Positions 1 to 8,100 of a stretch of DNA of 35,295 nt are shown here, in pieces. The first letter of the stretch is position 1, and every line of letters begins with the position of its first letter. Origin of the DNA: a virus. The translations under genes were made by a program, and so were the position numbers. Below the pieces are notes generated by a model, which was not told where the DNA came from, searched no databases, and saw nothing but the letters and a program-made list of their open reading frames with translations. The stretch spans positions 1 to 35,295 of IMG/VR virus record IMGVR_UViG_3300021364_000079; one strand, written 5' to 3'.

Positions 1-2
1 TC

Positions 3-1676
3 ATGGACCTCTTGGGCATTTCTTGCTCAGGTCTACCTGCAGAGTGTAAAGATGTCATTCAAGACTGCGGTGAAGGTCCGAAGACTAAAGGTAGAAGTCT
101 AGCAGATGACCTAGATGATTTGCTAGCAGCAATCTCAGCAGACACTAAACCATCACCTTCTATTAGTGCATGTGATGATGCTAAGAGTCCTGTTACACCA
201 GTATTAAATGTTGCTATCACTGGTGGTAGTTTCTTGCCAGAGACGGCACCAATTTCTCCATCACAAAATGTCCCCACACCACCAGCAGCGGGCACTGTCA
301 CTCTAGATATTATCATCGAGCCTACCAGTGCAGTAATAACACAAGGCAACACACATACATTTACTTGTGTCGGTGCTAGGTCTGACGCTGGTGCTGTAAC
401 ATATCAGTGGCAAACTTATAGTGTTAGCAGCAATACTTGGTCTAATGTATCCAGCACAACAACTGATTTTACAACAGATGTTGAAGGAAATTATAGATGT
501 GTAGTAACTGGTGATTCTACTACAATTCCTCCCTCTATTGATTCACAACCTGCATTCCTAACGGTAACACCAAATCCAAATATTCCTGCACCAGGCACTC
601 CTCCCACATCATTTGGTTTTGTTAGTGGCATTAACGTAGCATTTGCTGGGAAGTCTAGTGCTTTTACAAATCTAAATGGTGTATCATCGTTTGTTTACTC
701 TGGCACTAGCGCCAATCCTTCCTCTCCAATTATCTCAATTGGAGGCACAGCAACATCATCATTTACATCAGGTGTTAATACACCTATTGGGTCATCAGGT
801 GCCAAGTATACTCTCACTGCAACACCAGTAATAGTAAAGGCAGGTGGGACTGTAACACTTGAATTGACTACAGAAAATGTCCCCAACGGCACGGTGCTTG
901 ACTTCTATATTTTTGCACCAGAGTTAGCACTGAGTGATGTTTTAGATAACACATTGTCTTATAAGTTTACTGTCAAAGATGACAAGGCAAAGAAACTTAT
1001 CACCTTTGCGGATGAGTTGAGTTTCTCTACAACTATTGCTGTCTTTGCTGCACTTAAGAATGGATATGCAGCAACACAGTTTGCTGTAGTAGGCAACGCT
1101 CCATTCCCTCTACCTACACCAACTCCAATCACACCCACACCACCTATTGCATGTCAACCAGTGGTCTCAGAAGATGGTGAGATTATTGACATAGCAATTT
1201 GTAGTAGCGGCAGTCCTTATAGACAGGCACCGAAGATTTATATTCAAGGTAACGGAAAAGGATATGGTGCTTCAGCAGTAGCAGACTTAGATAAAGATGG
1301 ATTCCTCAAGAGAATTAGAGTCATGCGTCCTGGTAGAGGTTATCCGCCCAACCCACCAACTGACTTAGATTGTATCATCACTGGATTTACTATCATTAAG
1401 ACAGGATTTGGTTTTGATGAGCCACCAGCAGTGTTTGTTGATGGTGACTTGGATGTTGCTGAAGCAGTCATTCGTGATGGTGTGTTAGTTGACATCAGAG
1501 TGAGGGATAAGTCAAGGACATTCACAACTTATCCCAAGGTTAAAATTGTTGCATCATCACAAGGTGTAGGTGCCATTGCAATCGCTAACGTTGCTTGCCT
1601 AGATAAGCAAGATGTAAGAGAGATTGCAGAGGTCGTTGGTCCAACACCAGAAGGCGAATACATCGACTGTCCGTAG
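3..1676 (+). CDS. Virion structural protein with Ig-like domain (5' end may be truncated by window)
   Basis: The frame is open from the second codon of the window to the stop at 1676 (557 aa from the ATG at 3). Only two bases precede that ATG, so the true start may lie outside. Residues about 100-190 form an Ig-like module: a Cys after a strand (TFTCVG), the core Trp in YQWQ, and YRCVVTG as the closing Cys strand. A Pro/Thr-rich linker follows around 368-384. The C-terminal third repeats a Gly-Tyr-rich beta motif (GKGYGASAVA, PGRGYPPNPP, GFGFDEPPAV), a style that also occurs in the giant protein at 5131. A strong AGGAGA sits 3' of the stop for the next gene, so the two are probably co-transcribed as late virion genes. 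The exact virion position (neck, tail or fibre) cannot be told. Confidence 0.8.
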   Translation: MDLLGISCSGLPAECKDVIQDCGEGPKTKGRSLADDLDDLLAAISADTKPSPSISACDDAKSPVTPVLNVAITGGSFLPETAPISPSQNVPTPPAAGTVTLDIIIEPTSAVITQGNTHTFTCVGARSDAGAVTYQWQTYSVSSNTWSNVSSTTTDFTTDVEGNYRCVVTGDSTTIPPSIDSQPAFLTVTPNPNIPAPGTPPTSFGFVSGINVAFAGKSSAFTNLNGVSSFVYSGTSANPSSPIISIGGTATSSFTSGVNTPIGSSGAKYTLTATPVIVKAGGTVTLELTTENVPNGTVLDFYIFAPELALSDVLDNTLSYKFTVKDDKAKKLITFADELSFSTTIAVFAALKNGYAATQFAVVGNAPFPLPTPTPITPTPPIACQPVVSEDGEIIDIAICSSGSPYRQAPKIYIQGNGKGYGASAVADLDKDGFLKRIRVMRPGRGYPPNPPTDLDCIITGFTIIKTGFGFDEPPAVFVDGDLDVAEAVIRDGVLVDIRVRDKSRTFTTYPKVKIVASSQGVGAIAIANVACLDKQDVREIAEVVGPTPEGEYIDCP

Positions 1677-1688
1677 GAGATACAATAA

Positions 1689-3329
1689 ATGGCAAGCGAC
1701 ACATATTCTGGCGTAACTTATAACGGTGGGGATTTTAAGAGTCCTTGGGCAGATACTAATGTATCATTTGATGCATCTAATATCGATTGGACACAGACAG
1801 AAGCACTGTTTCCTTTAGAAGGATGTCAAGTTAGTTTGATTCCACCATCTGCTGACGTAGGAATTAGAAATAATAACATTTGGTTTACCGCAGAGAATCC
1901 TTACGGTGATAGTAGTTTTGGTATCATTGGTAGCACTGGGTCACACTTCAGTGTAGATGAGAAAGGCACGATTCAAGTCAAGGCAGCAAGTCCAGTCGCA
2001 GAGGACTTAACTTGTGGCAGGATTGAAATTGAATCGCAATCAAATTGCAGAGTAAATGTTGGCACATCTCTTGCTATTAATGTTAATGCATCAGGTCAAC
2101 ATGATGAGGAAGGTGATGTTAGTAATTCTAACACACAATCAGTAGATAAGAAAAGATATCCTGCATTCTCTATCAATGTAAGTAACGGTGGATTAGATAT
2201 TGAATGTGCTGATGGAGATATTTTCTTCAGCGGTAAGAATATCACCATGAATGCTGCTGAAACGTTGACACTCAACGCGACAAGAGCAGTTAATATCTTA
2301 TCAGGATATGAGCCATCACAGGTAGCAACAGCTGCACTGGGTGGTCTATTTGGTTTCGAGTTACCTGACTCTGGTGGCGGTGAAGTTGTCATCAAAGCAG
2401 GTAAGTTTAAGAATGACTGCACCACTGCAGAAACTAATTCTGTAAAGAATACAGAGAAAACAACTGGCGCTAAGACAACAGAAACTGGGTCACCTATGGG
2501 CACCAATTCTGTTAGACAGTCTGGTGATTTAAGTCTAGCAACATCAGGTAACGTCTGGATTGCTGCTGGTCAGAAGATGCGTATCGAAGCGCAAGGCACT
2601 GTCGTCAATGCAACTGGTCCTGCAGTCCCACCAATCTGGGGTGCTACACAGGTAGAGCCTCTCTCAATCATTGTCAATAAAGGTAACACACCTGGAAAGA
2701 CAATCATGAAGACTGAATTGTGGAATGGTGATTGGGTTACAACACTCAAGGGCACAGGTAATGCTGCTATCGCTACCACAACAGGTTTCATCGGTCTTGT
2801 AGGCGGTCGTGGAGATGTTACAACCCTTACAGGTAAACCAGGCGATGTCATCCTTGATTCGATGTCAGGAAGTCTCATTGGTAAAGCAAAACTCGATGCT
2901 AAATTCAAAGGTATCAAGAGTGCGGAGATTGGTATCGGTGAGGAGGCAGTAAGCACAGATTTCCTCAAGTTTGAGCCAAAACTAACGACACTAACTGTCA
3001 CCAAACCAATGACAGTTACAGGCACTGGCACACTCACCTCAACATTAACAGGTGACTTCAAAAACACCATCACTGGTGCTATCACAAATACTATTACAGG
3101 GGCAACAACAAATACATACACTGGTGCATATACAAACACAATTACTGGTGCTGTGACAGAAACTATTACAGGTGCATACACACAAACTGTATCTGGTATT
3201 TCGACCATGATTGGCACTGGCGGCGCAAGTATCTCTGGTAAGACAGTTGATATTAAATCTGACGGTGCAGTCACCATCAAGGGCACCACAGTGGACATCG
3301 AAGGACCTTCAGGCATTAACCTAAATTGA
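1689..3329 (+). CDS. Baseplate/spike-like structural protein with beta-helical Thr-Gly repeats
   Basis: 546 aa, starting at an ATG 12 nt after the upstream stop and preceded by an AGGAGA ribosome site. The N-terminal two thirds is beta-rich and low in charge. Residues about 437-515 are a short tandem repeat built on TITGA/TYTGA units (for example NTITGA, NTYTGAY, ETITGAY), followed by an alternating tail VDIKSDGAVTIKG. This resembles the C-terminal beta-prism repeat of T4 gp5 and VgrG-type spikes, which form trimeric needles. No lysozyme domain is visible. The assignment to a spike or baseplate role is inference from the repeat pattern and from its place beside other virion genes. It is the last gene of the late block before the early-type promoters at 3402. 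Confidence 0.75.
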   Translation: MASDTYSGVTYNGGDFKSPWADTNVSFDASNIDWTQTEALFPLEGCQVSLIPPSADVGIRNNNIWFTAENPYGDSSFGIIGSTGSHFSVDEKGTIQVKAASPVAEDLTCGRIEIESQSNCRVNVGTSLAINVNASGQHDEEGDVSNSNTQSVDKKRYPAFSINVSNGGLDIECADGDIFFSGKNITMNAAETLTLNATRAVNILSGYEPSQVATAALGGLFGFELPDSGGGEVVIKAGKFKNDCTTAETNSVKNTEKTTGAKTTETGSPMGTNSVRQSGDLSLATSGNVWIAAGQKMRIEAQGTVVNATGPAVPPIWGATQVEPLSIIVNKGNTPGKTIMKTELWNGDWVTTLKGTGNAAIATTTGFIGLVGGRGDVTTLTGKPGDVILDSMSGSLIGKAKLDAKFKGIKSAEIGIGEEAVSTDFLKFEPKLTTLTVTKPMTVTGTGTLTSTLTGDFKNTITGAITNTITGATTNTYTGAYTNTITGAVTETITGAYTQTVSGISTMIGTGGASISGKTVDIKSDGAVTIKGTTVDIEGPSGINLN

Positions 3330-3354
3330 AAATCGACCTTTGATTACCAAAATG

Positions 3355-3381
3355 GGCGCAAAAAAATCCCGCCAATTTTTT
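3355..3381 (+). terminator. Weak candidate terminator after the spike-like gene
   Basis: GGCG (3355-3358) pairs with CGCC (3370-3373) across an A-rich 11-nt loop, followed by AATTTTTT. The stem is only 4 bp, so it is a weak intrinsic terminator at best. Its place 25 nt after a stop codon and just before tandem promoters fits a boundary between transcription units. Confidence 0.35.
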
Positions 3382-3401
3382 AGTTAAAAAAGTTTTTATA
3401 C

Positions 3402-3430
3402 TTGACAAGACCCCTTGTCGCCGCTATAAT
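3402..3430 (+). promoter_or_regulatory. Consensus sigma70-type promoter P1
   Basis: Perfect TTGACA (3402-3407) and perfect TATAAT (3425-3430) are separated by 17 nt. The -35 and spacer contain an inverted repeat, GACAAG-ACCC-CTTGTC (3404-3419). Such host-like promoters are the early class in T4-like cyanophages. It points at the gene starting at 3508. Confidence 0.85.
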
Positions 3431-3454
3431 AACGATGTGCTCGGTTGAAGGGGG

Positions 3455-3483
3455 TTGACAGCCTCTAGAGACTCTGCTACAAT
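3455..3483 (+). promoter_or_regulatory. Sigma70-type promoter P2, tandem with P1
   Basis: TTGACA (3455-3460), a 17-nt spacer and TACAAT (3478-3483, one mismatch from consensus). It lies 53 bp downstream of P1 and 25 nt before the start codon at 3508. The spacer holds the palindrome CTCTAGAG. Confidence 0.8.
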
Positions 3484-3507
3484 ACGAAGATACAAACGGA
3501 AAGCACC

Positions 3508-3744
3508 ATGCTCGATTACGGACAAGACGGACAAATCAACGAAGTGGAGTCACGCGACGTAGAGTCGGTTATTGACCCTATTCTGGATGCTATGGAAGCA
3601 CGCATGAAGCAACTTGAGGAAACTGAGTCTTGGCGTGATATCATGTCCATTTGCCAAGAATTTCATGAGTGGGGTGCTGCCCAAGAGGGTGATGACATCG
3701 GTTATCTGTTTATGCCTCGCTTGAGTGATATGAGTGATGCTTGA
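3508..3744 (+). CDS. Small acidic hypothetical protein
   Basis: 78 aa, first gene after tandem promoters P1 and P2, with a weak GGAAAG ribosome site. The sequence is acidic and mostly helical (for example VIDPILDAMEARMKQLEE), without Cys pairs, membrane segments or a recognisable domain apart from a single Cys in MSICQEF. Its last codons overlap the start of the next frame. The promoter context suggests early expression. I do not recognise the family. Confidence 0.65.
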   Translation: MLDYGQDGQINEVESRDVESVIDPILDAMEARMKQLEETESWRDIMSICQEFHEWGAAQEGDDIGYLFMPRLSDMSDA

Positions 3745-3919
3745 TAAAACCACCAAACTGCTTGACATCATTACAGTAGACCTGTATAATAAGAAGGTAA
3801 TCGTGAGAGGGGAAGACCAATCAGTGATTACCTTCAAATGCTCTACTATTAACGAATTAGTTGAATTAGTAGACCAGTGTAAGAAAATGCTTAACTCTGA
3901 CCGAATAATTGTCAGATAA
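3737..3919 (+). CDS. Small hypothetical protein containing an internal promoter
   Basis: 60 aa from the ATG at 3737, overlapping the stop of the upstream gene by 8 nt. The protein reads plausibly (beta strand VDLYNKKVIVRG, then helix STINELVELVDQCKKML). A consensus promoter lies inside its 5' end (3762-3790), so a transcript from that promoter would lack the first codons. In-frame GTG codons at 3803 and 3824 could then start a shorter product. The stop ends one base before the tRNA-Leu gene. Function unknown; the start is the least certain part. Confidence 0.5.
   Translation: MLDKTTKLLDIITVDLYNKKVIVRGEDQSVITFKCSTINELVELVDQCKKMLNSDRIIVR
3762..3790 (+). promoter_or_regulatory. Consensus sigma70-type promoter P3 for tRNA/bilin reductase unit
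   Basis: Perfect TTGACA (3762-3767), 17-nt spacer, perfect TATAAT (3785-3790). The following AAGGTAATCGTGAGAG resembles the sequence after the -10 boxes at 34493 and 35017. It is placed to transcribe tRNA-Leu, the 88-aa gene, the bilin reductase and tRNA-Thr as far as the terminator at 5049. Confidence 0.8.
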
Positions 3920-3920
3920 T

Positions 3921-4004
3921 GGGACGGTGGCGGAATCGGTAGACGCACCAGACTTAAAATCTGTTGGGCATATGCCCGTGAGAGTTCAAGTCTCTCTCGT
4001 CCTA
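3921..4004 (+). tRNA. trnL: tRNA-Leu (anticodon UAA)
   Basis: The full type II cloverleaf can be folded by eye. The acceptor GGGACGG pairs with TCGTCCT (G-U at both ends). The D arm is GCG/CGC with GAATCGGTAGA. The anticodon stem CCAGA/TCTGT encloses CTTAAAA (anticodon TAA). The variable arm is TGGGCATATGCCCG and the T arm GAGAG-TTCAAGT-CTCTC, with discriminator A. CCA is not encoded. It decodes UUA, a codon likely commoner in an AT-rich phage than in its host. Confidence 0.95.
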
Positions 4005-4034
4005 TTTCCACTAAATAATAACGTTAGTGGAAAT
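4004..4034 (+). repeat. 11-bp perfect inverted repeat between tRNA-Leu and next gene
   Basis: ATTTCCACTAA (4004-4014) and TTAGTGGAAAT (4024-4034) are exact reverse complements around a 9-nt spacer. The right arm ends 3 nt before the start codon at 4038. There is no U-run, so it is not an ordinary terminator. It could mark tRNA 3' processing, sequester the ribosome site, or bind a protein. ACTAAATA (4010-4017) inside it resembles a late promoter core. Confidence 0.7.
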
Positions 4035-4037
4035 GTT

Positions 4038-4304
4038 ATGAAATACACACTATCACAAGCCTACGTTTTCTACTTGGGTCAAGTAGTTAGAATGTATTTC
4101 ATTCAAGGTCTGCCGTATACTTTTGACGAATTGCCAAAAGTTATACAAGACCATCCAGAGATACAAGCAGAAGCATTAAAATTTCGCGATTTTGATGACG
4201 AAGAATTGTATCAAGTGTGCAACTACCTTATCATGGAAGAGTGCCATCCATTAATGTTTGAAATAGAAGTAAACGACCCCGCCTTGCTTCCCATCGACGA
4301 TTAG
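4038..4304 (+). CDS. Small hypothetical protein upstream of bilin reductase
   Basis: 88 aa, from the ATG at 4038; any upstream start in the same frame would read through tRNA-Leu and is unlikely. The N-terminus is hydrophobic-aromatic (YVFYLGQVVRMYFI), followed by an acidic helical part with two Cys and a DPALLPIDD tail. It could be weakly membrane-associated, but no clean membrane segment is present. It sits 10 nt before the bilin reductase gene and is probably co-transcribed with it. I do not recognise the family. Confidence 0.6.
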   Translation: MKYTLSQAYVFYLGQVVRMYFIQGLPYTFDELPKVIQDHPEIQAEALKFRDFDDEELYQVCNYLIMEECHPLMFEIEVNDPALLPIDD

Positions 4305-4314
4305 GAGTGTTTTT

Positions 4315-4962
4315 ATGTTTTGGGGTAAATATCATGATTTGCTATTCAAGTATATTGACTTGAATCAAACATACCGCAACACTCTTACTCACAAAGACAT
4401 TACGATGGACTCCTTCCTTCTGGAAGGTAAGTATGTCAAAAAGGCAAGAGTCACTGATATTAATCAGGGCAAAACTGCCATATACAACAACATCATCTAT
4501 CCAAAGACAGGAAGTAATCTACCCTGTCTAGGAATGGACCTGATGGCGTTTTTTGAGAAAAAAGTTATTTTAACATTCGACTTCCAGCACCCTAAACCTC
4601 ATTATGATTTTGACCATGACATTATAAGGGAATGTATGGGCGAGTATGCGGGCAATACCAAAGAAATTCGTTTTTTTGAGCCTGGTAATCATTTTTCTCG
4701 TTATGTATTTGTGCGTAAGTGCCATATGGACGAAGTTGAGCAATTTTTGCCCGATTTTGAGAAATATGTTAGCACTTACGCCAAACTACTAGAAAATGCA
4801 AAACCAACTGGTGATGATGTAACAGAATTTGGCGCTTTTGACAAATATATGTTAGAATTAGACCCAGTAACAGGTTATATGCAATCTAATTTTGGAAAAG
4901 AAGTTGGTGAAAAATATACTCACGAATTTCTTTTTGAATATGCAAAATATGCGCCACTTTAG
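4315..4962 (+). CDS. pebS: Ferredoxin-dependent bilin reductase, PebS-like phycoerythrobilin synthase
   Basis: 215 aa with a good TAGGAG ribosome site. It matches the phage PebS family along most of its length: YPKTGSNLPCLGMDLM, the active-site strand FDFQHP (88-93, D89 matching PebS Asp105), FFEPGNHFSRYVFVR, and ELDPVTGYM with D183 matching the second catalytic Asp (Asp206 in P-SSM2 PebS). PebS converts biliverdin IXalpha to phycoerythrobilin by two successive two-electron reductions from ferredoxin, so the phage would supply pigment during infection. The related PcyX and PcyA reductases share the fold, so the exact product is inferred from similarity. It is slightly shorter than P-SSM2 PebS (about 233 aa) at the N-terminus. 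Its last codons and stop lie inside the tRNA-Thr gene. Confidence 0.9.
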   Translation: MFWGKYHDLLFKYIDLNQTYRNTLTHKDITMDSFLLEGKYVKKARVTDINQGKTAIYNNIIYPKTGSNLPCLGMDLMAFFEKKVILTFDFQHPKPHYDFDHDIIRECMGEYAGNTKEIRFFEPGNHFSRYVFVRKCHMDEVEQFLPDFEKYVSTYAKLLENAKPTGDDVTEFGAFDKYMLELDPVTGYMQSNFGKEVGEKYTHEFLFEYAKYAPL

Positions 4963-5026
4963 CTCAGCTGGATAGAGCAACGGTTTTGTAAACCGTAGGT
5001 CGTCGGTTCAAGTCCGACATGTGGCT
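4953..5026 (+). tRNA. trnT: tRNA-Thr (anticodon UGU)
   Basis: The cloverleaf is clear. The acceptor GCCACTT pairs with ATGTGGC except for one U-U mismatch at pair 6-67. The D arm is GCTC...GAGC and the anticodon stem ACGGT/ACCGT encloses TTTGTAA (anticodon TGT). The T arm is GTCGG-TTCAAGT-CCGAC, with discriminator T and no encoded CCA. Its first 10 nt are also the last codons and TAG stop of the bilin reductase gene. Confidence 0.93.
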
Positions 5027-5048
5027 TCCGTGTGAAGGAAGTGACAAA

Positions 5049-5075
5049 AACCTCAGGTTTCTCCTGGGGTTTTTT
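5049..5075 (+). terminator. Strong rho-independent terminator closing the tRNA/pebS unit
   Basis: AACCTCAGG (5049-5057) pairs with CCTGGGGTT (5063-5071) with one G-U, a TTTCT loop, then a T-run. An A-run on the 5' side makes it potentially bidirectional. It separates the early-type cassette from the late promoter 3 nt downstream. Confidence 0.85.
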
Positions 5076-5077
5076 CT

Positions 5078-5085
5078 TATAAATA
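5078..5085 (+). promoter_or_regulatory. T4-type late promoter (TATAAATA)
   Basis: Exact TATAAATA, the T4 late -10 consensus and the NATAAATA motif of T4-like cyanophages, 45 nt before the start codon of the giant structural gene and just after a terminator. No -35 box is expected for this class. Confidence 0.75.
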
Positions 5086-5130
5086 AGTTGAGAAAGAATT
5101 CTTTGTGCCACCTAGGGGTCCCTGAAGACT

Positions 5131-8100
5131 ATGCCATTAACTAAGTTAGAGAATCTAATTTCCAGTAAAACTGGAAGATATCTATATGTTTCACCTGATG
5201 ATTTCAATGCTTCTGACGCATTAGACAATAGAGGTAATTCGCCAACGAGACCCTTTCTCACAATTCAGAGAGCATTCCTAGAGGTTGCTAGGTATTCGTA
5301 TGTTCCTGGTCAGGAGAATGATAGATTTGACCAGTTTAGCATCATGTTGTCGCCAGGCAACCACTATATTGATAACCGTCCTGGTATTCTAAATCCTGAG
5401 GAAATTGCTCCTTTCGCTTATAATCAAGCAACTCAGGAGTGGGAAGATGAGTCTATTGTTGACCTCAGTAACCCTAATAACATTCTGTACAAGTTTAATG
5501 GTCCTAATGGCGGTGCCACTATTCCCAGAGGCACCTCGCTGGTGGGTATGGACCTTCGTAGGACTCGTCTTCACCCTCTCTATGTACCTGACCCTGCTGA
5601 TTCTGATATTGGCAGAACAACACTCTTCAATGTTACAGGCGGCTGCTACTTCTGGCAGTTTACTATTCTAGATGGTGATGTAGAACCTAATTCACCACTT
5701 TATGATGCACAAGAAGGAATTGGTAAAGTTTACTATCAACCAGGCAACACTCTTACCACAATTCCTTATTATTCACACCACAAAATTTGTAACTTTGAGT
5801 TTGCAGATAGAGAAGACCTAGGTCTACTTTATAGAAAGATTGCTCGTGCATTCTCACAATTCCAACCAACTATTGACGATCCAGGCGAATTTGAGCAGAG
5901 ACCACAGGAAAACAGAATTGTTGGTCCTCTCCAAGACGCTATTCGTATTGACACAATCGAAGTCAATAATGTTGCTGGCACAACTGCACTTGACGTTACT
6001 GTTAAGACTAAGACCAATCACGGTTATTATGTTGGTCAGGCAGTTGCGATGGCAAATCTACGCTCTACGCTACCTGCAGGTGCGTCTGAGCCTATTCCTC
6101 TATCAAATGACCCCTTAACAGGTGTATTCTCTGTTAGAGAAATCAGTATTACTGACCCTAAAGAATTTACTTATCGTGTTATCGGTAAGAATGCAGCTGC
6201 TGTTGGTCTTGGTGATAAGATTGGCACTCCTATTGCTCCACCAGACCTCGATACAAACGCTATCACACAAGCAGAGATTGACTCTGTAGAATCTGCATCA
6301 CCATACGTCTTTAACGTCTCTATCCGCTCTACCTGGGGTATCTGTGGTATCCACGCTGATGGTAGTAGAGCGACTGGTTTCAAGTCGATGGTTATCGCAC
6401 AGTATACGGGTGTTTCGCTACAGAGAGACGACCGTGCGTTTATTCGCTATGATGAATTCTCCAACACTTGGAATCAAGCATCTCTAACTGATGCTTTTGC
6501 TACGACACCTTATCACGCAAAAGGTGACGCATATTGGAAGGATGATTGGAGAAACTTCCACGTTAAAGCATCTAATGATGCATTCATTCAGAACGTTTCT
6601 ATCTTCGCTGTTGGTTTCGCTGACCACTTCTTGATGGAATCTGGTGGTGACATGTCTATCACCAACTCCAACTCCAACTTCGGTAATACATCACTACATG
6701 CTATTGGTTACAAGGGATATGCATTCTCCCAGGACCAAGGTGGTTACATCTCACACATCATTCCACCTAAGAAGGTTACTACCACAACTAAGAAGTATCA
6801 ATACTTCACCTTCGACCAGACCAAGATTAGAGGTAACAGTGCATTAGATACAAGCCTTGGTACTTATAATCTTGTTAGATTGTATCTTGCTAATGATGAG
6901 TCAAACGACCCACTACAAAAACCTGCAACTACTGTTAATGGTTTCCGTCTAGGTGCTCAATCACATGACAAAATCTATGTAAAACTTGACCCTGCAACTG
7001 GATTTACTGGGTCTATTCGTGAAGCAGAACTTGCTCCAGCTGGTTATAGAAAGTTTGATGTTGCTCTTTCCATTCTTTCTCCAACTACAAATAATGCGGT
7101 TGTTTCTAACAATGACCAAGATGCAGCAAATCTACTTGACCTTAACAGAGACTTTATTGCGTCTGAAGTATACGGTTACATCACTCGTAAATATCCTTAT
7201 CTACTCACCAAAGAAGGTCTTACCATTGGTAAGTGCCGCCGTGATGTTGGATATATCCTAGAAGCAGTTGCTAATGACCTTCGCGTTGGTGGTAACGTCA
7301 ACAGCGTCCAAGCAGGTCAAGCATACTATACTGGCAATCAATTAGACTTCATTGAAGGTGAAAGAGAAGAGACTCTAGAGGCATTCTCATATGCTAGAAG
7401 TCTTGCAGTTGCTGCAATGCGTAACTGGGAATTCCGTATTGAAAATTGCAGCACAACGCTCAATAATGATGTTGTAACTATTCCTGCAGCAATCACCACT
7501 ATTGGTATTGTTGAAGGTATGTCGGTTACGGCAACACCTGCAGGTGGACAGAATAATCCAATTCCTGCTGGCACATATGTCAAGGAAATTATTAGCACAA
7601 CTCAGATTAGACTTGGTAATGCTAATGATACTGATACCGTAAATGCTACTGCTACTATTCAAGCAACTGGTCCTGCTGCTGGCGGTATTACACTCAATTT
7701 TGAATTAAATCAACCTAAGTTTGCTAGTTCCTCAGGTAGAGCATTTGATGCTGGCACTCTTATTACACTTAATAAGGACTTCATTGCTGAGGAAGCACTT
7801 ATCCTTGCTAAGCAGTGGGACCCTTCAACTACTGTCCCCGATGAAACCAAGTGTAAGCGTGATATTGGTCTAATCCTCGATGGTCTTGTTACTGACCTCA
7901 GGACATTTGGTAACGCTGGTATCGTTGATGCAGCAACTTCTTATGTTGGCGCACCATCACGTTACTTTGATGCTAAGAATCTAATTCTCTCCAACAGAAG
8001 AGAGATTATTGACAAAGCAGCTGCAAAACTTGCTATTGAATATCCTGATTTCTACTACGGTGGTAGTGGATTTAGCAACGGTGGCGATGCCCAAACTAAT

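Noticed and set aside
2570-3316. 248-aa open frame on the minus strand
   Set aside because: It is the antisense shadow of the Thr/Gly repeat gene, with Val/Pro-rich low-complexity output and no ribosome site; all other genes are on the + strand.
3909-4037. Start of the 88-aa gene upstream through tRNA-Leu
   Set aside because: The frame would encode the tRNA sequence; the ATG at 4038 after the hairpin gives a sensible protein.
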